Shown one piece after another: positions 24,765 to 33,160 of a stretch of DNA of 64,000 nucleotides (position 1 is the stretch's first letter; each line of letters opens with the position of its first letter). Both the position numbers and the translations under genes were made by a program. The stretch spans positions 1 to 64,000 of the forward strand of contig NZ_CALLVK010000025.1 of NCBI RefSeq assembly GCF_938010525.1, written 5' to 3'. The stretch comes from Abiotrophia sp938010525 (GTDB taxonomy: Bacteria > Bacillota > Bacilli > Lactobacillales > Aerococcaceae). The notes under the pieces were generated by a model. That model was not told the origin of the DNA. It did no database searches and saw only the letters and a program-made list of their open reading frames with translations.

Positions 24765-26228
24765 TTACTGCCGTGTCTTCCGATAAAGGAATATATGAGT
24801 TATTTTATCAGTTTGTGGCCCGCGAGACAATGGGGAATTACCAACTGGTCCCAACCAAACAATCTCGCCTGTATCATCTACTAGCACTTTGATTTGATCC
24901 CGCTCATCGTTAGGCAACTTCAAATCCATCAAAATCCGCCCCACCTTCTTGTGGTAGACTTGCCCTAATTCATCGGTCAGAGCTACTTGATCGCCGTCTT
25001 GACGCTGCCTTAGCTGGAAATTCAGGGGCGCCGTCTCTTGGGCTTGGCTCAGGTGCAGACCTGTCCAACCAGCAGCCGCTTCACGCATTTCCGGAGATAC
25101 CTGATGAGCTGCAAAAATCCCCGCTTCTGCGCCGCCATCTAGAGCATACCAGTGATTAAGTCGACTTAAAACTAAACGTTGGCCAAAATAGGCTTTAGGC
25201 CCCGCCTCTTCTGGTAGTATTTGGACATAATCATAGCGTTTGACCGCCACCCAACCATGTCCTAACTGCAAACGTTGATTGGGGTCACGACGATTACGCA
25301 TCATCTGCTGCAATTGACCTACTAAATCGCGATTATAAGCGGGTACATCTTCGATTAGGCGTTCCTCAAAGAAAATTCGCAGGTACATATTGAATTTTGC
25401 CTCAGGCAAAGCCAGAAAGGCTGGAATATAGAGCAACCAGTAATGATTAGTTGAATACATGAGCAGCTGAGGCTCAAGATTCAGATAATCCGCATACTGA
25501 ACGGTGTAGGAATCTTGAATTTGCTGCTGAATGGTCAGGAGATTCTGTAATAATTGAGGATTCTCCTGCATCAGTTGCGGAATATAGGTATGGCGGAATC
25601 GATTCCGCACGAAGTGATCCATGTAGTTAGAAGCATCTTCAAAATAAGTCACATTAAACTTCTCAGCATAAGCCTCTAGTTCCGCCTTGGTCACCCCAAT
25701 AAAGGGCCTCATTATGGTTGGCATGACAGTATGACCACTTGGGTCACTCATCAGACGCTGATAACATCCCCGAATCCCTTGTAAGCCCCGAATGGAAGTG
25801 CCGCGCGTCATCCGCATCAAGAAGGTCTCGGCCACATCATTAAGATGGTGTGCGGTCATCAAAATATCCGCTTCAGTTGTTCGAATGACCTCTGCGAAAA
25901 ACTGATAACGGGCCTCGCGCGCCTGAGCTTCCACATTAGTGGTAGCCGGTTGGCCCCACTCTGTCGCAAAATAAACACAGCCATACTCTGCCACAATTTC
26001 CTTGATAGCGACGGCCTCATTGTCTGACTCTGGTCGTAGCTTGTGATTAAAGTGGGCAACTACCAACTGCAGATGAGCATACTGCCGCAACTGATTCAAT
26101 TCATGCATTAATCTAAGCATGACCATGGAATCAACCCCGCCGGATACAGCTAAGACTACCGTCTTAGCCTCTAGCCAAGCTGGCCATGACTCTAGCTGAG
26201 CCTTAACTTCCCGCATTAATTTTTCCAT
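24765..26228 (-). CDS. tilS: tRNA(Ile)-lysidine synthase
   Basis: Converts C34 of tRNA-Ile(CAU) to lysidine, changing codon and amino acid identity. It is 487 residues. The N-terminal PP-loop VLAVSGGVDSMVMLRLMH binds ATP, with AHFNHKLR and TAHHLNDVAETFLMRMTRGTSIRGLQG typical of the N-type ATPase. The central and C-terminal RNA-binding domains run to about 480. AAAGGAG precedes the ATG. Essential, and in its usual place between the S1-domain gene and hpt. Confidence 0.95.
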   Translation of the reverse strand: MEKLMREVKAQLESWPAWLEAKTVVLAVSGGVDSMVMLRLMHELNQLRQYAHLQLVVAHFNHKLRPESDNEAVAIKEIVAEYGCVYFATEWGQPATTNVEAQAREARYQFFAEVIRTTEADILMTAHHLNDVAETFLMRMTRGTSIRGLQGIRGCYQRLMSDPSGHTVMPTIMRPFIGVTKAELEAYAEKFNVTYFEDASNYMDHFVRNRFRHTYIPQLMQENPQLLQNLLTIQQQIQDSYTVQYADYLNLEPQLLMYSTNHYWLLYIPAFLALPEAKFNMYLRIFFEERLIEDVPAYNRDLVGQLQQMMRNRRDPNQRLQLGHGWVAVKRYDYVQILPEEAGPKAYFGQRLVLSRLNHWYALDGGAEAGIFAAHQVSPEMREAAAGWTGLHLSQAQETAPLNFQLRQRQDGDQVALTDELGQVYHKKVGRILMDLKLPNDERDQIKVLVDDTGEIVWLGPVGNSPLSRGPQTDKITHIFLYRKTRQ

Positions 26229-26248
26229 CTAGATTCTCCTTTAGATAC

Positions 26249-26271
26249 AAAAAGCAGCCTAAAAGGCTGCT
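26249..26271 (-). terminator. Terminator or attenuator between the S1-domain gene and tilS
   Basis: Stem AGCAGCC (26253-26259) / GGCTGCT (26265-26271), U tract on the minus strand, about 20 bases before the tilS start. With tilS starting so soon after it, partial read-through is likely. Confidence 0.7.
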
Positions 26272-26327
26272 CTTATATCCTGTATTAGCGCACTACAAGA
26301 AAGCCATCGCGCGTTAGCAAGACATCC

Positions 26328-26828
26328 CTAGCTACGTCGGCCACCACGACCGCCGCGTTTGCCTTCGGTGTTACGTCTTAATGAGGACAGACGATCTTCA
26401 CTGTCCTTTAGGAAGTTACTCATTAATTGGTCAAAATCATCCAACTTACGGCTGTTATTATTTCCCGCATTGTTGAAGTTAGGGCGATTTCCACCCTCAT
26501 CTTGACGACTCTTGAAGCGTGGGGCACGTTGATTATGTGGTGCAGCGCCTTCTTGACGTTCACGTTTAGGTCGTGCAGGTGCCTCTGCAGGTCGGTCACT
26601 GGCTTGACGAATAGACAGGCTAATTTTACCGTCGTCAGCGATGGACAAGACCTTCACCGCAACTTCTTGGTCGACTGTTAAGACGGAGCTAATCTCCTTA
26701 ACATAGCCGTCTGAAACCTCACTAATGTGAACTAAACCTGTTTTATTATCTGGCAAGCTAATAAAAGCCCCAAAGTGTGTAATCCCTGTGACTTTCCCTG
26801 TGATTTTTTGCCCTACTTCGATTGACAT
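26328..26828 (-). CDS. S1 RNA-binding domain protein (YabR-like)
   Basis: A 166-residue protein. A single S1 domain (residues 1-75: VGQKITGKVTGITHFGAFISL, VHISEVSDGYVKEI, VKVLSIADDGKISLSIR) is followed by a disordered Arg/Asn/Gly-rich tail ending GGRGGRR. Family members bind RNA and ribosomes; the exact role is unsettled. It has the same neighbours (divIC before, tilS after) as B. subtilis YabR. Confidence 0.85.
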   Translation of the reverse strand: MSIEVGQKITGKVTGITHFGAFISLPDNKTGLVHISEVSDGYVKEISSVLTVDQEVAVKVLSIADDGKISLSIRQASDRPAEAPARPKRERQEGAAPHNQRAPRFKSRQDEGGNRPNFNNAGNNNSRKLDDFDQLMSNFLKDSEDRLSSLRRNTEGKRGGRGGRRS

Positions 26829-26890
26829 ATGATGTCTTATCCTCCCTTAAGTTCTTTCATCCTTATATTCTATTCAGTAACTCTCATCCC

Positions 26891-27256
26891 TTAAGGATGC
26901 TTGGTGTCTTCCTGATGCGAAGTTCCTAACTCGAAAATAATCTCACCTGGCTTGGTGTAGTAATAATCACGTCGCGCCACATCCTCTAGATAGGCTGGAT
27001 CCTTCATTTGTTGAGTTGCTTGGAAAACTTCACGGTTCTCTTTAACGGCTTGCTCTTGGTCCGCCTTGACCTCTTGATAGGCTTGCTCGGCTGCCACTTG
27101 GTCTTGATAGGCCCGCCATAATGGAATCCCTGCGAAAGCAAGGGCTCCAATCAGAATGACATGAAATATCAGGCGTCGTCCGTGAGAGTGCGGTTGCTTT
27201 GTCTGACGGGGTGAGGAAGTCTGAACAGATTCCTGTGGATCTAATTTATAATTCAT
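26891..27256 (-). CDS. divIC: Septum formation initiator DivIC/FtsB family protein
   Basis: A 121-residue bitopic division protein. A basic cytoplasmic N-terminus is followed by one transmembrane helix (about 29-47), an extracellular coiled coil (about 50-85), and the family ending DVARRDYYYTKPGEIIFELG. It works with FtsL and DivIB at the septum. The start at 27256 follows GGAGGTG by six bases; a start five codons upstream overlaps the ribosome site. Confidence 0.9.
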   Translation of the reverse strand: MNYKLDPQESVQTSSPRQTKQPHSHGRRLIFHVILIGALAFAGIPLWRAYQDQVAAEQAYQEVKADQEQAVKENREVFQATQQMKDPAYLEDVARRDYYYTKPGEIIFELGTSHQEDTKHP

Positions 27257-27349
27257 TCTTTTCACCTCCATGATAAACCTAGTTTGAGTATATCAATATT
27301 CGCGCCTAATTTCCATTCAAACTTGTCGTTTTTCCAAGTTTTTTTGCGA

Positions 27350-27388
27350 GCTTGGCTTGAGGCAGCATAGCTGAGACCCTAGCCAAGC
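27350..27388 (-). promoter_or_regulatory. Long-loop hairpin between rqcP and divIC
   Basis: GCTTGGCT (27350-27357) pairs with AGCCAAGC (27381-27388). A second CCAAG at about 27334-27338 can compete for the same CTTGG. There is no U tract on the minus strand, so it is not a standard terminator. Confidence 0.35.
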
Positions 27389-27394
27389 CCTATT

Positions 27395-27685
27395 TTAAGC
27401 TAGAAACTCGTCTACTTGACGAACTTCATTATTAAGGCGCTCTTCACCCAAGATTTCGTAGAGATTACTTGCTTCTTCTTTCTTGGAATTTTCTTTGAGG
27501 TCGGTCACTCGTACAGTTAATAGTCGGTTACCAAAGCGAATCACCAACTCATCGCCTACCTTCACAGCAGAGCTAGATTTAGCTACTTGGCCATTGAGCG
27601 TAATACGACCCTGGTCCGCCACTTCTTTGGCAATGGTCCGACGCTTAATCAAACGGGAAACCTTTAAATACTTATCTAATCTCAT
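27395..27685 (-). CDS. rqcP: S4-domain ribosome quality control protein RqcP
   Basis: A 96-residue protein (YabO/Hsp15-like). The S4 RNA-binding domain fills residues 1-60 (MRLDKYLKVSRLIKRRTIAKEVADQGRITLNG). In B. subtilis the orthologue assists RqcH in alanine tailing of stalled nascent chains on 50S subunits. It starts one base after the mfd stop, the ribosome site lying within the end of mfd, and precedes divIC as in other Firmicutes. Confidence 0.9.
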   Translation of the reverse strand: MRLDKYLKVSRLIKRRTIAKEVADQGRITLNGQVAKSSSAVKVGDELVIRFGNRLLTVRVTDLKENSKKEEASNLYEILGEERLNNEVRQVDEFLA

Positions 27686-27686
27686 C

Positions 27687-30600
27687 TTACTTCTCCTTAT
27701 TCTTACTAGTGTCGTCTGACAAGAGGCTGGCTACCTGACGAGCTAATTGCTTAAGGGCTCCTAACCAAACATAGGATGGCTGTTCTAGGATATCCAAGCT
27801 AATCACCTGCCGCGAGCCCTCTTGAGACACGGTGGATTTCTGGGAAATGCCAGCCAAGGCTTCAAAGAGCTTGGCGCCCCGTAATTGTTCTGAGGCCATC
27901 TGGTTGAAGCTGACCTTGACATGACGTGGAGTCTGCTGAATTTTAACAATGCCGGCTTCGAGGCCATAATATTTAATCAAAGCAATCTCCAGTAAATCCG
28001 CCACTTCATCCGGAAATTCACCATAGCGGTCAATCAACTGATCTTGCAGATTACGATAGGCCTCTTCTGAATCGATTTGTTGAATTTGCTTATAGATTGA
28101 AATCTTTTGCCGTTCATCGGCAATATAGCTGGCTGGAATATAGGCGTCGATTAAGAGATGCCATTCAATCTGGTTGCTAGCTTGACTTGGTATCTGTCCA
28201 ACCTTCTTGCCCCGCTTAATGTCAACAGCTTCTTTGAGCATTTGGGAATAGAGGTCAAAACCAACAGAATCAATAAAGCCTGATTGTTGCTTACCCAGCA
28301 GATTACCTGCTCCTCGAATCGATAGGTCGCGCATGGCAATCTTAAAACCTGATCCCAACTCTGTAAATTCGCGGACAGCCTGCAATCTTTTCTCACTGAC
28401 CTCACTGAGTGACTTAAATGGCTCATACATCAAATAAGCATAGGCCACCCGATTGGTTCGCCCTACCCGACCACGTAATTGGTAGAGCGTGGATAGCCCC
28501 ATATGGTCGGCATCTTCGACAAAAAGGGTATTAACATTAGGAATATCGACCCCCGTCTCAATAATGGTGGTAGTCACCAAGACATCATAAGCCCCTTGGA
28601 TAAAGTCCACCAGCACCGTCTCTAGTTCCACCTCCGACATCTGACCGTGAGCATAAGCTACCCTAGCCTCTGGTACCAAAGCCTGGATTTCCATGGCTCG
28701 ACGCTCAATAGTCGCCACCCGATTATAGAGATAGAAGACCTGACCTTCTCGCGCTAGTTCGCGCTCAATACCTGACTTAATCGCTCCATCATTGCGCTCC
28801 ATGACATAGGTCTGCACAGGGAAACGGTTATTGGGTGGCGTCTCAATCAAGGACAAGTCCCGAACACCAATCATCGACATGTGTAAGGTACGAGGAATTG
28901 GAGTCGCCGTCAAAGTCAAAACATCAACCTGTGACTTGAGTTGCTTGAGTCGCTCCTTGTGCTTGACCCCAAAACGTTGCTCCTCATCGACAATCAATAG
29001 GCCTAGGTCTTGGAACTGGACATCTTTTGAGACCAAGCGATGAGTTCCTACCACAATATTCACGGCCCCCGTTAGCAAGTCATCAATGGTCTGGTCTTGT
29101 TGTTTCTTAGATACAAAGCGACTCATCAGCCGAATTTCAAAAGGATAGTCAGCAAAACGCTGAACCAAAGAATTATAATGTTGCTGAGCTAAAATCGTAG
29201 TAGGGACCAAAAAGGCCACTTGCTTGCCGTCCATGACCGCCTTGAAAATGGCCCGCATGGCTACTTCCGTCTTACCGTAACCTACGTCACCGACTAGCAG
29301 GCGGTCCATTGGCTTGCTTTTTTCCATATCTGCCTTGATTTCCATAGCGGATCGGAGTTGGTCCTCTGTCTCCACATAAGCAAAAGCCGACTCGAACTCA
29401 GACTGCTCTGGTGTGTCAGGCCCAAAGGCATACCCAACTTCTCGTTCTCGCTTAGCGTAGAGGGCGATTAATTCATCCGCAATGTCTTCAATTTTAGCCG
29501 CTACCTTGCGCTTAGTCTTAGCCCATTCAGTGCCCCCTAGCTTGTTAAGCTTAGGTGTCTTGGCCTCTGATGCGACGTACTTTTGTAGCAGATGAATTTG
29601 GTCGACTGGAATCAGAATGCGTGAGTCATCTTGATAAACAACTGACAAGAGATCCTTGTGGATGCCATTCATTTCGATGGTGTCCATACCACGGAATTGA
29701 CCGATCCCATGATGAACATGGACTACATAGTCACCAACTTCTAATTCCGAGTAACTCTTAATCCGTTCAGCATTGGTTAGCTTAGTGCGAGATTGACGAG
29801 CCTGACGCTTTTTCAATTTATTGAAGAGTTCTTTTTCAGTTACTACTACCCACTTCAAGACCGGCAGTTCAAAACCATTTGACAGGGCGCCCACTCCGAT
29901 ATTAATAACTTTAGCTTGGGGTTTGCCTTCTGTCACCACGCTAGGGCCAATTTGAAATTCCTCAAAAAGTGCTTCAACCTTCCGCGCTTGCTCCAAACTC
30001 CCTACAGCTACTTGAATGGTATAGCCTTGTTTCAACCAGTGATCCATCTCCGTTTTGACGAGAGGCATCTGGTTAAAGAAAGGGTTGAGGGTACGATACT
30101 GGAAGGAATGCACAGCTCCTAAAGACTGATGCCCCAAACCTCGATGCATAACCGATAGATAGAGTAAGGCACCTGAGTAAGCTCGCACACAAGCCTGAAA
30201 ATCTGCTTTAACAGCCAATCCAGGTATCAGCAGACCTTTCTGAGTCTCCTGCTCAATCCAAAACTGATCTTCTTCAACCAGATGAAGAGCCTGTTGCTGT
30301 AGCTTATCAAATTCTGACAGAACTAAAAGTCCTTGCTCTCCTAAATAGTCAAGAAGCGTCACCACTTGGTCATCCTGAACTAGACTCAGATAGGCATGAG
30401 GATATTTGAGGGGCTCGCCATGGCGCAACTGATCCAACTGATTGCTGAGACCCGCTTCAATGGTCTCTCTTAGTTCTTGATCCTTCACTTTCTTCAGGGC
30501 GCGCGCCTTCATATCCTCTAAACGCGGCAAGAGGGCTTGTTGTGCTTCTAGGCCAAATAAGACATCTTGAGCTGGCATAATTTGAACAGAGTCTAGATTT

Positions 30601-31238
30601 TCAATCGAGGCCTGAGTCTCAGCATTAAAGGCCCGGATAGAATCTAGTTCAGTATCAAAGAAGTCCAAACGAATTGGATGGTCGGCGGATACTGGGAAGA
30701 AGTCAATAATACTCCCACGTACGCTGAACTCACCCGGTTGTTCTACCAAGCTAGCCCGATGATAGCCCCAAGCAGTTAAGACACTTTCTAATTGGCGACG
30801 TTCCCAGTTATCCCCTAGTTCTAAGGTATGTTGGGCTTGGCGCCATTGATCAGGATGAGTCAATTGTTTTCGTAAACCGGCCACATTAGTCACTACAATA
30901 CAGGGCTCGCCGTGAGCCAGTCGGTTAAGGATCTGAATCCGATCCCGCATCTGATCTTCTGAAGCAAAGGCAAATTCAATGGCTAGGGCCTCCTCCACTA
31001 CAAAGGCCTGCACGGACACCTGTGGCAGAAGCTGTGTTAAATCATCTACTAACTGTCCCAACTTGCTAGCAATGGGCTCCACAATCAAGAGTGGCCGAGG
31101 GCGAGCTTGGAAAAGCTGAGCCAGCATGACAGCACGGGCACTATCATCAATTCCAGTCACTAACTGGGGTAAGCTACCCGGCTCTGTTTGATTAATGGCC
31201 TTTATTGCCGAATGAAAAGCATCTTGCGCAAATTCCAT
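27687..31238 (-). CDS. mfd: Transcription-repair coupling factor Mfd
   Basis: A 1183-residue DNA translocase that dislodges stalled RNA polymerase and recruits UvrA. The UvrB-homology region fills the first 350 residues. The RNA-polymerase-interacting domain includes SYSELEVGDYVVHVHHGIGQ. The RecG-like motor has GDVGYGKTEVAMRA (Walker A), VDEEQRFG (DEEQ box), TATPIPRTL and QLRGRVGR. The C-terminal TRCF domain is present. Full length. It follows pth in the usual order. Confidence 0.97.
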   Translation of the reverse strand: MEFAQDAFHSAIKAINQTEPGSLPQLVTGIDDSARAVMLAQLFQARPRPLLIVEPIASKLGQLVDDLTQLLPQVSVQAFVVEEALAIEFAFASEDQMRDRIQILNRLAHGEPCIVVTNVAGLRKQLTHPDQWRQAQHTLELGDNWERRQLESVLTAWGYHRASLVEQPGEFSVRGSIIDFFPVSADHPIRLDFFDTELDSIRAFNAETQASIENLDSVQIMPAQDVLFGLEAQQALLPRLEDMKARALKKVKDQELRETIEAGLSNQLDQLRHGEPLKYPHAYLSLVQDDQVVTLLDYLGEQGLLVLSEFDKLQQQALHLVEEDQFWIEQETQKGLLIPGLAVKADFQACVRAYSGALLYLSVMHRGLGHQSLGAVHSFQYRTLNPFFNQMPLVKTEMDHWLKQGYTIQVAVGSLEQARKVEALFEEFQIGPSVVTEGKPQAKVINIGVGALSNGFELPVLKWVVVTEKELFNKLKKRQARQSRTKLTNAERIKSYSELEVGDYVVHVHHGIGQFRGMDTIEMNGIHKDLLSVVYQDDSRILIPVDQIHLLQKYVASEAKTPKLNKLGGTEWAKTKRKVAAKIEDIADELIALYAKREREVGYAFGPDTPEQSEFESAFAYVETEDQLRSAMEIKADMEKSKPMDRLLVGDVGYGKTEVAMRAIFKAVMDGKQVAFLVPTTILAQQHYNSLVQRFADYPFEIRLMSRFVSKKQQDQTIDDLLTGAVNIVVGTHRLVSKDVQFQDLGLLIVDEEQRFGVKHKERLKQLKSQVDVLTLTATPIPRTLHMSMIGVRDLSLIETPPNNRFPVQTYVMERNDGAIKSGIERELAREGQVFYLYNRVATIERRAMEIQALVPEARVAYAHGQMSEVELETVLVDFIQGAYDVLVTTTIIETGVDIPNVNTLFVEDADHMGLSTLYQLRGRVGRTNRVAYAYLMYEPFKSLSEVSEKRLQAVREFTELGSGFKIAMRDLSIRGAGNLLGKQQSGFIDSVGFDLYSQMLKEAVDIKRGKKVGQIPSQASNQIEWHLLIDAYIPASYIADERQKISIYKQIQQIDSEEAYRNLQDQLIDRYGEFPDEVADLLEIALIKYYGLEAGIVKIQQTPRHVKVSFNQMASEQLRGAKLFEALAGISQKSTVSQEGSRQVISLDILEQPSYVWLGALKQLARQVASLLSDDTSKNKEK

Positions 31239-31362
31239 GTTTTTCCTACTTTCTCTCTGGTAAAACTGGCTCAGGGTTTTGAGTCAGCTAACGCCACAAG
31301 AGGCTGCAACGTCTACCCACCCCTGGGAGAGTCGCAACCTATCTTAAGGCTTATGGTATCTT

Positions 31363-31923
31363 TTAGTTATATTGGTTCATTAATTGGACGAAAGTCTCGC
31401 CCTTAGCCCAGGCCGTCAACAGGTCGGTTGTCTGGTCAATTTTCTGTTCTATTAGAGCGCGGTCATCTGTATCGAAACGTTCTAGAACATGGTCCACAAC
31501 CTTGCGTCCGTATTGAGGTCGGCCAATGCCAATCTTGACCCGCTTAAAGTCTTGGGTCCCTAGCATTTCAATAATACTCTTCACCCCATTGTGGCCACCC
31601 GCACTACCTGACTGGCGTAGGCGCAACTTGCCCGGCTCTAAATCCAAGTCATCATAGACCACCACGAGCTCATCGGGGCTAATGTTATAATAAGACATAA
31701 GGGGCAAGACCGCTTCGCCCGATAGGTTCATAAAGGTATAGGGTTTGACCAAAAGCACCTTTTCGCCATCCACTCGCCAAATGGTATAGTCGGCACGAAA
31801 TTTCTGATCAGTCAATTGCAAGCCTTCTTGACGCGCCAAGGCATCAATGACATCAAAACCCACATTGTGGCGCGTCCCCTGGTACTTGTCCCCAGGATTC
31901 CCTAAACCAACGATTAACTTCAT
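31363..31923 (-). CDS. pth: Peptidyl-tRNA hydrolase
   Basis: Recycles peptidyl-tRNAs released prematurely from ribosomes. It is 186 residues. GLGNPGDKYQGTRHNVGFDVID holds the catalytic His, KPYTFMNLSGEAV and VVYDDLDLEPG hold the conserved Asn and Asp, and GGHNGVKSI holds the tRNA-contacting Asn. The start at 31923 follows GGAGGG; the twelve codons upstream are not conserved. Confidence 0.96.
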   Translation of the reverse strand: MKLIVGLGNPGDKYQGTRHNVGFDVIDALARQEGLQLTDQKFRADYTIWRVDGEKVLLVKPYTFMNLSGEAVLPLMSYYNISPDELVVVYDDLDLEPGKLRLRQSGSAGGHNGVKSIIEMLGTQDFKRVKIGIGRPQYGRKVVDHVLERFDTDDRALIEQKIDQTTDLLTAWAKGETFVQLMNQYN

Positions 31924-31947
31924 CCTGCTCCCTCCTCTGCATTTTCT

Positions 31948-31975
31948 ATTATAACACATGTTTGGAACATGTCAC
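31948..31975 (-). promoter_or_regulatory. pth promoter containing a perfect inverted repeat
   Basis: Minus-strand GTGACA (31975-31970), 16 bases, TATAAT (31953-31948) preceded by TGT. The spacer holds ACATGTT-TGG-AACATGT (31956-31972), a perfect dyad that fills the gap between the hexamers and would serve as an operator. Confidence 0.6.
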
Positions 31976-32067
31976 TAACAGAAAGATTCACGAAGCAATC
32001 TGTATTATTCACCTCAATAAACTGTACTAATCAAAAAATTTACTCTTCACATTTTTGAAAAGAGTGG

Positions 32068-32073
32068 TATAAT
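32068..32073 (+). promoter_or_regulatory. ldh extended -10 promoter
   Basis: TGG-TATAAT with a weak -35 in the AT-rich stretch upstream, 32 bases before the ldh start. Confidence 0.6.
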
Positions 32074-32104
32074 ATAGCCAAGTGATAGAAAGGAGATATT
32101 CACT

Positions 32105-33064
32105 ATGAAACAACCAAAGAACAAGATTATTTTAGTCGGCGATGGCGCAGTCGGATCTAGCTTTGCTTTCTCTCTCGTTAACCAAAACATCGGCCGTGAA
32201 CTCGGCATCATTGATATCAACAAGGACAAGACAGTCGGGGACGCTTTAGACCTCTCTCACGCCTTAGCCTTCACTTCACCTAAGAAGATTTACTCTGCTG
32301 AATACAGCGACTGCGGTGACGCAGATATCGTCGTATTAACAGCTGGCGCAGCACAAAAACCAGGTGAAACTCGCTTGGATCTCGTTCACAAAAACTTAAG
32401 CATCTACAAATCAGTTATCAAACAAATCGTAGACTCTGGTTTTAACGGTATTTTCTTGGTTGCTGCCAACCCAGTGGATATCTTAACTTATGCAACTTGG
32501 AAGTTCTCTGGCTTCCCTAAAGAACGCGTTATCGGTTCTGGGACTACCTTAGATACCGCTCGTTTCCGTCAAGAAATCGCACAACTTATTGGTGTCGATG
32601 CGCGTAACGTCCACGGTTATATCTTAGGGGAACACGGGGATACCGAATTCCCTGTTTGGTCTCACGCTAACGTTGGTGGCTTGACTATCTATGAATGGGT
32701 TAAAAACCACCCAGACACTGACGAACAAGCCTTAGTTGAAATGTTCTTCAAAGTTCGTGACGCAGCTTACGAAATCATCTCTAAAAAAGGCGCAACCTAT
32801 TACGGGATTGCGGTGACCTTAGCTCGTATCTGCCGTGCTATCTTAGACGATGAAAAAGCAATCTTCCCGCTCTCTGTTTACTTAGACGGTGAGTACGGCC
32901 AATCAGACCTCTATATCGGGGCTCCAGCTATCTTGGGTCGCGAAGGGGTTGTTTCTGTCATTGAAATTCCACTTAACGACTCTGAGTTGGACAAGATGAG
33001 AGCCTCTGCAAACACCCTCAAAGCAGTTACTGCCGATGGTTTTGCTCGCTTAGAAGAAAACTAA
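32105..33064 (+). CDS. ldh: L-lactate dehydrogenase
   Basis: Reduces pyruvate to L-lactate with NADH, the main NAD-regenerating step of lactic fermentation. It is 319 residues. GDGAVGSSFAF is the Rossmann loop, and IDINKDKTVGDALDLSHA follows. The active-site loop contains GAAQKPGETRLDL with the mobile-loop Arg, and catalytic His is in GEHGDTEFPVWSHANVGG. AAAGGAG precedes the ATG. Smooth, adapted codon use suggests high expression. Confidence 0.97.
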   Translation: MKQPKNKIILVGDGAVGSSFAFSLVNQNIGRELGIIDINKDKTVGDALDLSHALAFTSPKKIYSAEYSDCGDADIVVLTAGAAQKPGETRLDLVHKNLSIYKSVIKQIVDSGFNGIFLVAANPVDILTYATWKFSGFPKERVIGSGTTLDTARFRQEIAQLIGVDARNVHGYILGEHGDTEFPVWSHANVGGLTIYEWVKNHPDTDEQALVEMFFKVRDAAYEIISKKGATYYGIAVTLARICRAILDDEKAIFPLSVYLDGEYGQSDLYIGAPAILGREGVVSVIEIPLNDSELDKMRASANTLKAVTADGFARLEEN

Positions 33065-33087
33065 TCTCCCTATCAAATCCATTATCT

Positions 33088-33115
33088 GCACCTGGCTTCT
33101 CGCCAGGTGCTTTTT
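33088..33115 (+). terminator. ldh terminator
   Basis: Perfect stem GCACCTGGC (33088-33096) / GCCAGGTGC (33102-33110) followed by five T. Confidence 0.92.
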
Positions 33116-33121
33116 AGGTAT

Positions 33122-33157
33122 AAAAAAGAAGCCAAGACCGCAATCTTGGCTTCTTTT
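33122..33157 (-). terminator. fru operon terminator
   Basis: A 14-bp stem (33124-33137 with 33144-33157), U tract on the minus strand, just past the fruA stop. It faces the ldh terminator. Confidence 0.9.
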
Positions 33158-33160
33158 GGT

